A stretch of DNA of 64,000 bases. It comes from Uliginosibacterium sp. GTDB taxonomy: Bacteria; Pseudomonadota; Gammaproteobacteria; Burkholderiales; Rhodocyclaceae. The stretch spans positions 62,001-126,000 of the forward strand of contig JADKDZ010000012.1 in assembly GCA_016718265.1 (NCBI GenBank), written 5' to 3'. Below are positions 1 to 8,011 of the stretch, piece after piece. Under the pieces are notes generated by a model. The model saw only the letters and a program-made list of their open reading frames with translations, was not told where the DNA came from and searched no databases. Position 1 is the first letter of the stretch. Every line of letters starts with the position of its first letter. A program made the translations under genes and the position numbers.

Positions 1-1
1 G

Positions 2-697
2 AGTGAGCGGGTCTTGATGATCGACGACGATGCCTCGCTGGCGGCCATGGTGGCGGAATACCTGGCTGGCCGCGGGCTCGCCCTCAGCGTGGCGGGGAGT
101 CTCGCCAGTGGTGAAGCGCTACTGCGCACGGGGCAGTTCGACGCCTTGATCCTGGATGGCATGTTGCCCGATGGCGACGGCTTCGACCTCTGTCGCAAGC
201 TGCGCGAGCAGGGGAATCTGCCCATCCTCATGCTCACCGCGCGCGGCGAAGAGATTGATCGCATCGTCGGCCTGGAGCTCGGCGCCGACGACTACCTGCC
301 CAAACCCTTCAACCCGCGCGAGCTGCTCGCGCGCTTGCGCGCCCTGCTCCGCCGGGCACATTCCAGCCCGACGCCCGTCTCGTCGCTGCTGCGCTTTGGC
401 CGGCTGGAGCTGGATCAAGGCGCACTCGAAGCGCGGCTGGACGGCCTTCCCGTTGCACTGACCGCACACCAGTTTGCCCTGCTTTGGGCGCTGGCCCGCC
501 ACGCCGGGCGCGTGCTATCGCGCGAAGCATTGCTGGAGCTGGCGCGCGGCGACGCACTCGATAACTTTGATCGCTCGATCGACGTCCACATCTCGCGCAT
601 TCGCGCCGTGATCGAAGACGACCCGAAAGACCCCCGCCGCATCATCACCGTACGCGGCGCCGGTTACGTGTTTGCCCAGCGGCAGGACGAGGCTTGA
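2..697 (+). CDS. OmpR/PhoB-family response regulator, 5' end outside window
   Basis: DNA-binding response regulator of a two-component system. The frame is open from base 2 and reads SERVLMIDDD, the usual beta-1 strand with its acidic pocket, so the real start lies upstream and the internal TTG/ATG codons near 14-17 are not starts. A receiver domain follows, with the phospho-acceptor Asp in LILDGMLPDGDG, the Thr in MLTARG and the Lys in LPKPFNPREL. The C-terminal half is a winged-helix Trans_reg_C domain ending RIITVRGAGYVF. The stop overlaps the start of the sensor kinase by 4 nt, so the two are translationally coupled. The stimulus cannot be read from sequence. Confidence 0.95.
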   Translation, partial: SERVLMIDDDASLAAMVAEYLAGRGLALSVAGSLASGEALLRTGQFDALILDGMLPDGDGFDLCRKLREQGNLPILMLTARGEEIDRIVGLELGADDYLPKPFNPRELLARLRALLRRAHSSPTPVSSLLRFGRLELDQGALEARLDGLPVALTAHQFALLWALARHAGRVLSREALLELARGDALDNFDRSIDVHISRIRAVIEDDPKDPRRIITVRGAGYVFAQRQDEA

Positions 698-2118
698 GCG
701 GCATGCGCATCTTTGGCCGACGCCTGCCCGCCTGCCCCTCCCAAGACAGCGAGGCTGATTCATTCTGGCATCGGGCCGTCCTGCGCCGCTTTCCCCGGCA
801 TCACCTGTACCTGCAGATTTATGCCAGCTTCGTGCTGGTGCTGGTCGTCTTCACCCTCTTCGTCGCCGCCGTGCTCTGGGATGTGGCCGCCCGCAAGGTA
901 CAGCGCGCCAACGGGCATCTCGTCGTGCTCATGGAGAAAGTCCTCCCGGTCGACGCCAGCCCCGCCAGCACCCGCGAAACGCTCGAAGCCCTCGCCGGCA
1001 TCACCCACGCCGACATTGCGCTCTACGCTGCCGATGGCCGCCTCCTCGCCAGTGTGGGCAAGATCCCGCCCGCCATGCCGCGCCTGAGTGACGACGATCA
1101 CCCCATCCCTTTCAATGCCGGCGTCTTTCAAGACGGCAGGCGTCTGGCGCTGGACTGGCACGCGAACCATGACCGCCCGCCGCTGCCCCTTGGCTGGCTC
1201 GCCGCCATCGCCCTGCTCGCCGCCCTGGGCGCCTACCCCATCGTCCGGCGACTGACTCGGCGCATCGAAGCCCTCCAACGCCAGGCCGATGCGCTGGGCC
1301 AGGGCAATCTCGCCGCGCGCGTTGAAGTCAGAGGCTGCGATGAAATCGCCGAGTTGGCGCGCCGTTTCAACCAGGCCGCCGAGCGCATCGAGGCGCTGGT
1401 CAACAGCCAGCGCGCCATGCTTGCCTCCGCCTCACACGAGCTGCGCTCGCCGCTGACCCGGATCCGCATGGCCACCAGCCTCATTGGCGATGAGCGCCCT
1501 GAACTGCAGGATCAGATCGCCCGCGACATCGCCGAGCTCGACGCCCTGATCGGCGATCTACTCCTCGCCAGCCGTCTATCAACCGACACCCCGAACCTGA
1601 ATCGCCAATCGGTCGACCTGCTTGGGCTGGCCGCCGAGGAAGCCCGCCGCTGTGGTGCCAGCCTGTGCGGCGACCCCGTCGAACTGCAAGGCGACGCCCG
1701 ACTCCTGCGCCACATGCTGCGCAATTTGCTCGAAAACTCCCGACGTCACGCCGCCGGCGCGGGCGTCGAACTGGAGATCAAGCGCGACGCGCAATCCGTG
1801 GCAATCCACGTCCTGGACCGCGGCCCCGGCGTCCCTGAGGGCGAGCGCGAAAAGATCTTCGAGCCCTTCTATCGCCCGCCCGGCACAGCCGAAACCGGCG
1901 AAGGCGTCGGCTACGGTCTGGCTTTGGTCCGGCGGATCGCACGCCTGCACGGCGGCGACGTCCACTGCCTCGCCCGCGCCGAGGGCGGGGCCTGTTTTGA
2001 GGTGAAGTTGCCCGTCGCGTACATGGGTAGGGCGGGAGCGGCGGCGCCCGGGGGGCTGGGGGGGCGTGTGGGATCTGGGCGAATGGAGAGGAGGAGTCTG
2101 GGGACGAGGGTCTGCTGA
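694..2118 (+). CDS. Membrane sensor histidine kinase (HAMP-HisKA-HATPase)
   Basis: Partner kinase of the preceding OmpR-type regulator. It has a transmembrane helix at about residues 40-62, a short periplasmic loop of about 100 residues, a second helix at about 165-185, HAMP, a HisKA domain with the phosphorylated His at about 248 (SASHELRSPLTR), an N box (LLENSRRHA) and a G box (DRGPGVPEGE, then YGLALVRRIARLHGG). The start is a TTG overlapping the regulator's stop (TTGA); an ATG at 703 is the alternative. After the last kinase strand (FEVKLPVAY) there is a Gly/Arg-rich tail of about 30 residues that is not part of the family and may be a lost stop codon. Confidence 0.93.
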   Translation: MSGMRIFGRRLPACPSQDSEADSFWHRAVLRRFPRHHLYLQIYASFVLVLVVFTLFVAAVLWDVAARKVQRANGHLVVLMEKVLPVDASPASTRETLEALAGITHADIALYAADGRLLASVGKIPPAMPRLSDDDHPIPFNAGVFQDGRRLALDWHANHDRPPLPLGWLAAIALLAALGAYPIVRRLTRRIEALQRQADALGQGNLAARVEVRGCDEIAELARRFNQAAERIEALVNSQRAMLASASHELRSPLTRIRMATSLIGDERPELQDQIARDIAELDALIGDLLLASRLSTDTPNLNRQSVDLLGLAAEEARRCGASLCGDPVELQGDARLLRHMLRNLLENSRRHAAGAGVELEIKRDAQSVAIHVLDRGPGVPEGEREKIFEPFYRPPGTAETGEGVGYGLALVRRIARLHGGDVHCLARAEGGACFEVKLPVAYMGRAGAAAPGGLGGRVGSGRMERRSLGTRVC

Positions 2119-2560
2119 GATTTGGAGTAGGCGCCGGCATTGGCGACAGGAGAAGTATGACGCCAGGCCCCTAAATTACATCGACAAGCGCGTTCCGATG
2201 AGCGCCAGGAAGAGGCACGGGGCGCACCAGCAAAGATCCTGCTGACGCAAATGGCAACACAGGGGACCATTGTTGTTGAAGTCGACCGACACAGGCACGG
2301 GAAGGGAATCGTGATGTCAGCGCCAGAGAAATCCTTTTGCCAGCACGGACGGTTGACACGGTGGTGTCCAGTTTCCTTGTCTGGGCAAGTAGCAGAACCC
2401 TGAATCAAGCGTAACACGAATGCTTCATGCATCCGCTCGCAAAGCCGCATCCTGCTTGCCTCTCCAAGCACCTGCCTGTAGACGCTTACCCCATGCGGCT
2501 TCGCGGGCAGTCCCGCGGACCAGGCTTTCAGCTGCTGGCTTTGTCGGGTTTGCTCGGGCT
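2119..2560. other. Intergenic stretch without a recognised gene
   Basis: About 440 bases between the sensor kinase and the nifU control region. The short open frames on both strands have no recognisable protein family, no good ribosome binding site and frame-dependent composition like noise. I see no tRNA, repeat array or clear terminator. It may be a remnant of something lost. Confidence 0.5.
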
Positions 2561-2576
2561 TGTCGACTTTGCCACA
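2561..2576 (+). promoter_or_regulatory. NifA upstream activator sequence (UAS)
   Basis: The 16-mer TGTCGACTTTGCCACA fits the NifA-binding consensus TGT-N4-T-N5-ACA exactly. Its centre lies about 100 bp upstream of the start of transcription predicted from the sigma-54 element, the usual distance for a NifA UAS. Confidence 0.75.
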
Positions 2577-2611
2577 GTGCTTCTGTCGCACCGATCAAAA
2601 TAGTCTTTTTA

Positions 2612-2624
2612 TTTCAATAGCTTA
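2612..2624 (+). promoter_or_regulatory. IHF-like site
   Basis: TTTCAATAGCTTA matches the IHF core WATCAA-N4-TTR at all but one specified position, inside an AT-rich patch. It lies between the NifA UAS and the -24/-12 element, where IHF normally bends DNA to bring NifA to the polymerase. Confidence 0.45.
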
Positions 2625-2641
2625 AAATCAGCTCTCGTGCG

Positions 2642-2657
2642 TGGCACATGGCTTGCA
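2642..2657 (+). promoter_or_regulatory. Sigma-54 (RpoN) -24/-12 promoter of nifUS
   Basis: TGGCACATGGCTTGCA matches the sigma-54 consensus (TGGCAC-N5-TTGCA), with exactly 10 nt between the invariant GG and GC. Transcription should start about 12 nt past the GC, near 2668, leaving a leader of about 27 nt before the nifU ATG. This also rules out the upstream GTG at 2641 as the nifU start, since it would lie inside the promoter. Confidence 0.85.
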
Positions 2658-2694
2658 GCGCGTGGTCCACACACGCCTCAACAGGAGCCACGCC

Positions 2695-3591
2695 ATGTGG
2701 GACTACACCGAAAAAGTAAAAGAGCACTTCTTTAATCCACGCAACACCGGCGTTCTCGAAGAGGCGAACGGTGTCGGCGATGTCGGCTCGATCCAGTGCG
2801 GTGATGCCTTGCGCTTGATGCTCAAGGTGGAGCCCGAAACCGAGATCATCCTTGACGCGAAGTTCCAGACATTCGGTTGCGGCTCAGCCATCGCCTCCAG
2901 CTCGGCGCTGACCGAGCTGGTCAAAGGCAAAACGCTCGACGAGGCCTTGACGATCAGCAACCAGGATATCGCCGCCTACCTCGATGGTCTGCCACCCGAG
3001 AAGATGCACTGCTCGGTGATGGGCCGCGAAGCGCTCCAGGCCGCGATTGCGAATTACCGTGGCGAGGAATGGAAAGACGATCACGAAGAAGGCGAGCTGA
3101 TCTGCAAGTGCTACGCGATCGACTCCGCCCTGATCGAATCGGTGGTGCGTGAAAACAGCCTGACGACACTGGAGCAGGTGACCCACTACACCAAGGCGGG
3201 CGGCGCCTGCGCCTCCTGCCACGAGAAGATCGAAGAAGTACTGCAGCGCACCTTGGCTGCGCAATGCAGCGCACCGGCGGTCAAGCCTGCGGAGAAACCA
3301 GAACCTGCGCCCGCCGCGGCCAGCGCCGAGAAACCCAAGCTCACCAACCTGCAGCGGATGCGCAAGATCGAAGAAATCATCGAGTCTGTGCGCCCGATGC
3401 TGCAGCGCGACCATGGCGACATCGAGATCGTCGACATCGTGGGCAAGAACATCTACGTGAATCTGAAGGGCGCCTGCATGGGCTGTGCGCTGGAAGCAGC
3501 CACGCTCGGTTCGATCCAGCAGAAGCTGTTCGAGGATTTGGGCGAGTACGTCCGCCTGCTGCCCGCCAGTCAACTCGAAATGGCGCACTGA
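2695..3591 (+). CDS. nifU: NifU, Fe-S cluster scaffold for nitrogenase
   Basis: Modular scaffold on which NifS-derived sulfur and iron are assembled into clusters for nitrogenase maturation. The 298-residue product has three parts: an IscU-like domain with Cys35, Cys62 and Cys106; a BFD-like [2Fe-2S] domain with Cys137, Cys139, Cys172 and Cys175; and a C-terminal Nfu domain with the CMGC pair at 261/264. These positions match my memory of Azotobacter vinelandii NifU. An Ala/Pro/Lys linker at about 190-215 separates the last two. The ATG follows AGGAG by 7 nt and begins MWDYTEKVKEHF, the conserved NifU N terminus. It is co-transcribed with nifS from a NifA/sigma-54 promoter, unlike housekeeping iscU. 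Confidence 0.97.
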   Translation: MWDYTEKVKEHFFNPRNTGVLEEANGVGDVGSIQCGDALRLMLKVEPETEIILDAKFQTFGCGSAIASSSALTELVKGKTLDEALTISNQDIAAYLDGLPPEKMHCSVMGREALQAAIANYRGEEWKDDHEEGELICKCYAIDSALIESVVRENSLTTLEQVTHYTKAGGACASCHEKIEEVLQRTLAAQCSAPAVKPAEKPEPAPAAASAEKPKLTNLQRMRKIEEIIESVRPMLQRDHGDIEIVDIVGKNIYVNLKGACMGCALEAATLGSIQQKLFEDLGEYVRLLPASQLEMAH

Positions 3592-3633
3592 GCCCCGCGC
3601 TCGCCAGACGCCTGACATCCCACGGAGAGCCCC

Positions 3634-4839
3634 ATGACACCGATCTATCTGGACAACAATGCCACCACGGCCTGCGATCCGGCCGTTGTGGCCGCCATGT
3701 TGCCGTTCTTCACCGAACAGTTCGGCAACGCCTCCTCAATTCACAGCTTCGGCAATCAGGTTGGTCTGGCGATCAAGGCCGCCCGCAGCCAGATCCAGGC
3801 CTTGCTGGGCGCCGAGCATGACTCCGAGATCATCTTCACCTCGGGTGGCACGGAATCCGACAACACCGCGATCCTCTCGGCGCTAAAGGCTCAGCCAGAT
3901 CGCAAGACCATCATCACCACCAAGGTCGAGCACCCGGCCGTGCTGGCGTTTTGCGACCGGCTGGAAAAAGAAGGCTACGTCGTGCATAAGCTCGGCGTGG
4001 ACGGGCGTGGGCGGCTGGATCTTGACGAGTATCGTTCGCTGCTCAATGACCGCGTCGCCATTGTTTCGGTGATGTGGGCGAACAACGAAACCGGCACCAT
4101 CTTCCCGGTCGAGGAAATGGCCGAGATCGCCCATGCGCGCGGCATCCAGTTCCATACCGACGCGGTCCAGGCAGTTGGCAAGATCCCGATCGACCTGAAA
4201 CGCAGCAAGATCGACATGCTGTCCTTGTCTGGCCACAAGCTGCACGGCCCCAAAGGCATCGGCGTCCTCTACCTGCGCCGCGGCACGCGCTACCGCGCAC
4301 TGTTTCACGGTGGTCAGCAGGAGCGCGGGCGCCGCCCCGGTACGGAAAACTCCACCGGCATCATCGGACTAGGCAAGGCTTCGGAATTGGTGATGCAGCA
4401 CTTCAGCACCGAAAACCAGGAAGTGCGCTACCTGCGCGACAAGCTGGAGAAAGGCATCCTCGCCCAAGTCCCACGCGCCTTCCCGACCGGGGATCTGAAC
4501 AACCGCCTGCCAAACACCAGCAGCATCGCGTTTGAGTTCGTCGAGGGCGAAGGCATCCTGCTTCTGCTCAACAAACTGGGGATTGCCGCCTCCAGCGGCT
4601 CCGCCTGCACATCTGGCTCGCTGGAGCCCTCTCACGTGATGCGGGCCATGGGCATTCCTTATACGGCCGCGCATGGCACGATCCGCTTTTCGCTCTCGCG
4701 CTATAACACGCTGGAAGAGGTGGAACGCGTCATTGAGGCCGTGCCGCCGATCATTACGCAACTGCGCAAGATCTCGCCCTATTGGAACGAAGCGACGAAT
4801 TCCCCCGCCGCACAGGCTTTTGCGCCAGCCTATGCCTGA
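3634..4839 (+). CDS. nifS: NifS, cysteine desulfurase
   Basis: PLP-dependent enzyme that takes sulfur from L-cysteine to give alanine and a protein persulfide, supplying NifU. The 401-residue product starts YLDNNATT as NifS proteins do (IscS usually has YLDYSATT). The PLP lysine is at 202 (SGHKLHGPKG) and the active-site Cys at 325 (SGSACTSGSLEPSH), the same numbering as A. vinelandii NifS. GGAGAG precedes the ATG at good distance. It lies 42 nt after nifU and ends in a strong terminator, so the operon is just these two genes. No other nif gene is visible here. Confidence 0.97.
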   Translation: MTPIYLDNNATTACDPAVVAAMLPFFTEQFGNASSIHSFGNQVGLAIKAARSQIQALLGAEHDSEIIFTSGGTESDNTAILSALKAQPDRKTIITTKVEHPAVLAFCDRLEKEGYVVHKLGVDGRGRLDLDEYRSLLNDRVAIVSVMWANNETGTIFPVEEMAEIAHARGIQFHTDAVQAVGKIPIDLKRSKIDMLSLSGHKLHGPKGIGVLYLRRGTRYRALFHGGQQERGRRPGTENSTGIIGLGKASELVMQHFSTENQEVRYLRDKLEKGILAQVPRAFPTGDLNNRLPNTSSIAFEFVEGEGILLLLNKLGIAASSGSACTSGSLEPSHVMRAMGIPYTAAHGTIRFSLSRYNTLEEVERVIEAVPPIITQLRKISPYWNEATNSPAAQAFAPAYA

Positions 4840-4857
4840 TTGGCAGGACAAGAATGC

Positions 4858-4888
4858 AAAAAGGCCACGCATCTGCGTGGCCTTTTTT
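4858..4888. terminator. Bidirectional rho-independent terminator
   Basis: An inverted repeat GGCCACGC / GCGTGGCC with a 4-nt loop is flanked by an A run on the left and a T run on the right. It can stop nifUS from the left and the ispB-tRNA-Pro transcript from the right. Confidence 0.9.
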
Positions 4889-4894
4889 GTGTCC

Positions 4895-4971
4895 TGGTCG
4901 GGGTGAGAGGATTCGAACCTCCGGCCTCTACGTCCCGAACGTAGCGCTCTACCAGGCTAAGCTACACCCCG
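4895..4971 (-). tRNA. tRNA-Pro (anticodon CGG)
   Basis: The minus strand folds into a 77-nt cloverleaf: a 7-bp acceptor stem CGGGGTG/CACCCCG, anticodon stem CTACG/CGTAG closing the loop TTCGGGA (anticodon CGG, reading CCG), T loop TTCGAAT, discriminator A and an encoded CCA. It lies 16 nt after ispB on the same strand, so it may be processed from the same transcript. Confidence 0.96.
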
Positions 4972-4987
4972 TTATTCGAGTTAGCCC

Positions 4988-5965
4988 TCAATGCTGACGG
5001 GTCACCGCGAAAGAGCATAATTGTAGCAGCGCATCCTTGAAAATGGAAGCAGGCAGATCGGCCAACTGGGTTGCGGCGACAGCGGCTTCGCGTGCGGCAT
5101 GCTCACGCGTGGCCTCCAGCGCACCGGTCGCCTGAACCGCCTGCAGCACGTCAGCAAAGGCTTCGCGCCCGCCTGCTTCAATCGCCTGACGCACCAACGC
5201 CGACTGCTCAGGCGAACCATGCTGCATCACGTGTATCAGCGGCAGCGTCGGCTTACCCTCTGCCAGGTCATCCCCGAGGTGCTTGCCGGTTTCAGCTTCG
5301 GCACCGGAATAATCCAGCACATCATCAATCAACTGAAATGCCGTGCCGATATGGCGGCCGAACAAGGCCAGCCGCGCCTGCCCAGCCTCGTCAAGCCCCC
5401 CAAGCACAGCCCCCAAACGGGTTGCTGCTTCAAACAGGGTCGCTGTTTTGTAATGAATAACCTGCAGATAGGCGTCCACGCTGACGTCCGCGTTGTGAAC
5501 GTTGAGCAGCTGCAACACCTCTCCCTCGGCGATCACATTGGTAGCGTCCGCCAGAATGCGCATCACACGCATGTCGCCGACGCCCACCATCATCTGGAAG
5601 GATCTGGAATACAGAAAGTCGCCCACCAGCACGGCGGCTGAATTGCCGAACAGGGCATTCGCGGTATCGCGGCCACGGCGCAAGTCCGACTCGTCCACCA
5701 CGTCATCATGCAATAAGGTGGCGGTGTGGATGAACTCGACCACCGCGGCCAGCTCATGGTGCTGCGTTCCCCGGTACCCCAGCGCATTGGCCACAAACAG
5801 CAACAAAGCGGGGCGCATCCGCTTACCGCCAGCACCGATGATGTACTCCGCGACCTGACGGATCAGAACGATGTCGGAATGCAGGCGCGCACGAATGACG
5901 CCATTGACCGCATTCATGTCGGCCGCGAGCGGCGCATAGAGTTGTTCGAGTTGCAAAACTGGCAC
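4988..5965 (-). CDS. ispB: Octaprenyl diphosphate synthase
   Basis: Trans-polyprenyl diphosphate synthase that extends FPP with IPP to make the quinone side chain. The 325-residue product has both aspartate-rich motifs: LLHDDVVDESDLRRG (first DDxxD) and LIDDVLDYSG (second), and the GGKRMRP substrate-binding segment. The start is a GTG giving MPVLQLEQLYAPL, which lines up with the family N terminus. It is divergent from rplU, the usual arrangement in beta- and gammaproteobacteria. ubiA and ubiD further along act on or after its product. Confidence 0.95.
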   Translation of the reverse strand: MPVLQLEQLYAPLAADMNAVNGVIRARLHSDIVLIRQVAEYIIGAGGKRMRPALLLFVANALGYRGTQHHELAAVVEFIHTATLLHDDVVDESDLRRGRDTANALFGNSAAVLVGDFLYSRSFQMMVGVGDMRVMRILADATNVIAEGEVLQLLNVHNADVSVDAYLQVIHYKTATLFEAATRLGAVLGGLDEAGQARLALFGRHIGTAFQLIDDVLDYSGAEAETGKHLGDDLAEGKPTLPLIHVMQHGSPEQSALVRQAIEAGGREAFADVLQAVQATGALEATREHAAREAAVAATQLADLPASIFKDALLQLCSFAVTRQH

Positions 5966-6038
5966 GCCTCGGGGGCTTGAGAAGGATGGAATGGTAGGAG
6001 TCCGGGCGCCTCAGCGTCAAGACACTCGATTGATTTGC

Positions 6039-6067
6039 TTGACTTTAGGATCGGGCTTCAACATAAT
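6039..6067 (+). promoter_or_regulatory. Sigma-70 promoter of rplU-rpmA
   Basis: TTGACT, a 17-nt spacer and CATAAT lie about 37 nt before the rplU ATG, in the divergent space with ispB. This is a near-consensus housekeeping promoter. Confidence 0.7.
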
Positions 6068-6103
6068 TTCGCGTTTCCCACGCTCTTAGTAATTGGAGTC
6101 CAA

Positions 6104-6415
6104 ATGTACGCGGTCATAAAAACCGGTGGCAAGCAGTATCGCGTTGCCGCTGGCGAAAAAATCAAGATAGAACAGATACCGGCAGACGTTGGCACTGAAA
6201 TCACGCTTGACCAGATTCTCATGGTCGGCGAAGGCGAGTCCGTCAAGATCGGCGCGCCGCTGGTGGATGGTGCAAGTGTCAAGGCCACGGTGCTGAGCCA
6301 AGGTCGCCACAAGAAGATCGAGATCTTCAAGATGCGCCGTCGCAAGCACTACCAGAAACATCAAGGCCACCGTCAGAATTTCACCGAAATCCGCATTGAC
6401 GCGATTTCGGCCTAA
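6104..6415 (+). CDS. rplU: 50S ribosomal protein L21
   Basis: Large-subunit ribosomal protein that binds 23S rRNA. The 103-residue product MYAVIKTGGKQYRVAAGEKI... is full family length and ends with the basic KMRRRKHYQKHQGHRQ segment. GGAG sits 5 nt before the chosen ATG; the frame is open further upstream but that part lies over the promoter. It is first in the classic rplU-rpmA-obgE run. Confidence 0.98.
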   Translation: MYAVIKTGGKQYRVAAGEKIKIEQIPADVGTEITLDQILMVGEGESVKIGAPLVDGASVKATVLSQGRHKKIEIFKMRRRKHYQKHQGHRQNFTEIRIDAISA

Positions 6416-6432
6416 GCAGGAGCTAATACGCC

Positions 6433-6699
6433 ATGGCACACAAAAAGGCAGGCGGCAGTTCACGTAACGGCCGCGACTCAGAATCGAAACGACTCGGCGT
6501 CAAGCGCTTTGGTGGTCAGTTTGTACTCGCCGGCAACATCATTGTTCGCCAGCGCGGTACCGAATACCACCCGGGCGAAAACGTCGGCATTGGCAAAGAC
6601 CACACCTTGTTCGCGCTGACCGATGGTCACGTGAAGTTCCAGATCAAGGGCGCTTTGCGTCGTCGTACCGTTGTGATCGTCCCGGAAGCTCAAGCCTAA
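6433..6699 (+). CDS. rpmA: 50S ribosomal protein L27
   Basis: Ribosomal protein near the peptidyl-transferase centre. The 88-residue product begins MAHKKAGGSSRNGRDSESKR, with the conserved basic N-terminal tail directly after Met, so no N-terminal cleavage motif of the Firmicutes kind is present. It follows rplU by 17 nt with an AGGAG ribosome binding site. Confidence 0.98.
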   Translation: MAHKKAGGSSRNGRDSESKRLGVKRFGGQFVLAGNIIVRQRGTEYHPGENVGIGKDHTLFALTDGHVKFQIKGALRRRTVVIVPEAQA

Positions 6700-6723
6700 T
6701 CAGCTTTCGCGCGGTTGTTCGAT

Positions 6724-6754
6724 AAGCCCTGTCGCGCCGCGATGGGGCTTTTTC
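6724..6754 (+). terminator. Putative terminator between rpmA and obgE
   Basis: AAGCCC and GGGCTT flank a GC-rich loop of 15 nt and are followed by a short T run. The stem is short with a long loop, so it may only attenuate readthrough into obgE. Confidence 0.5.
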
Positions 6755-6804
6755 ATTTTGTAGTGGCTCTGCCACTGCGCTTTATTTACTAGACAGAGAG
6801 CAGC

Positions 6805-7953
6805 ATGAAATTCTTCGACGAAGCACGCATTGAAGTATTCGCCGGCGACGGTGGCAATGGCAATGCCTCCTTTCGTCGCGAGAAATACATCCCGCGTGGC
6901 GGCCCAGACGGGGGTGATGGCGGACGCGGCGGCAGCATTTACGTAATTGGCGACCGGAATATCAATACGCTGGTCGACTACCGCTACACCCGCTGCTTTC
7001 GTGCACAGCACGGCGAAAAGGGTGGCACCACAGACTGCTATGGCAAAGGTGGGGACGATATGTTCCTGCGAATGCCGGTGGGAACCGTGATCAAGAATGC
7101 CGAGACAGGTGATCTGATCGCCGATCTGGACGAAGACGGCAAGCAGATCCTGATTGCTCAGGGTGGCAAAGGGGGTCTGGGAAACCTGCACTTCAAGAGC
7201 AGCGTCAATCGCGCGCCGCGTCAGAAAACCAATGGCGAACCGGGCGACCACTTTCTGCTTTCTCTTGAGCTGAAAATTCTGGCGGACGTTGGCCTGCTCG
7301 GCATGCCGAATGCAGGCAAGTCCACCTTCATCCGCGCCGTGTCAGCAGCCAAGCCCAAAGTTGCGGACTACCCCTTCACGACGCTTGCGCCCAACCTTGG
7401 TGTGGTACGTACAGACGAAGGGCGCAGCTTCGTGATCGCCGACATCCCGGGGCTGATCGAGGGCGCGGCGGAAGGCGCCGGGTTGGGCCATCGATTCCTG
7501 CGTCACCTTCAGCGCACCCACGTGTTGCTGCACCTGGTTGATCTGGCTCCCTTCGATCCGGAAACGGATCCTGTCAGAGAAGCGCGTGCCATCGTCGAAG
7601 AACTGCGCAAGTACGATCAGCAACTGTTCGACAAACCGCGCTGGCTGGTCCTCAACAAGCTGGATCTGATTCCTGAAGAAGAGCGTACCGTCCGGGTCCG
7701 CGCATTTCTTGATGCCTATGGCGAGCCCGAGAAATGGTTTGCCATCTCCGGCATCAATGGCAGCGGCTGCCGGGAACTGGTGTTTGGCATCCAGGACTAC
7801 CTGGACGCGCAGCCCAAGCTGAGTGCCGAAGAAAGACTCGCGGCCGTTGCGGGCGGACCGGAGCCCTTCCCGGTGGGCACGGGTGAAGATGAGGATGACG
7901 ACGACGAGGGTGACGATGATTTCGAGGGAGAAATCATCTACGTTCGCGGCTAA
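6805..7953 (+). CDS. obgE: Obg-family GTPase
   Basis: Essential GTPase that acts in late 50S assembly and stress control. The Gly-rich OBG fold fills residues 1-158, followed by the G domain with the P-loop GMPNAGKST at about 166-174, switch II DIPGLIEGA and NKLD near 290. The last part is an acidic tail (EDEDDDDEGDDD), typical of proteobacterial ObgE, 382 residues in all. It follows rpmA in the normal order. Confidence 0.97.
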   Translation: MKFFDEARIEVFAGDGGNGNASFRREKYIPRGGPDGGDGGRGGSIYVIGDRNINTLVDYRYTRCFRAQHGEKGGTTDCYGKGGDDMFLRMPVGTVIKNAETGDLIADLDEDGKQILIAQGGKGGLGNLHFKSSVNRAPRQKTNGEPGDHFLLSLELKILADVGLLGMPNAGKSTFIRAVSAAKPKVADYPFTTLAPNLGVVRTDEGRSFVIADIPGLIEGAAEGAGLGHRFLRHLQRTHVLLHLVDLAPFDPETDPVREARAIVEELRKYDQQLFDKPRWLVLNKLDLIPEEERTVRVRAFLDAYGEPEKWFAISGINGSGCRELVFGIQDYLDAQPKLSAEERLAAVAGGPEPFPVGTGEDEDDDDEGDDDFEGEIIYVRG

Positions 7954-8011
7954 GTGCCTCCACTCGGCCACACGCTTCAACAATTTGCCTCGGGAAGGTT
8001 TTTGACTGGAT

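Noticed and set aside
2024..2118. Gly/Arg-rich tail of the first sensor kinase as a separate domain
   Set aside because: Low complexity, no motif; more likely a lost stop codon than a domain.
2641..2694. Upstream GTG start for nifU
   Set aside because: It lies in the sigma-54 -24 element and would be upstream of the transcript start.
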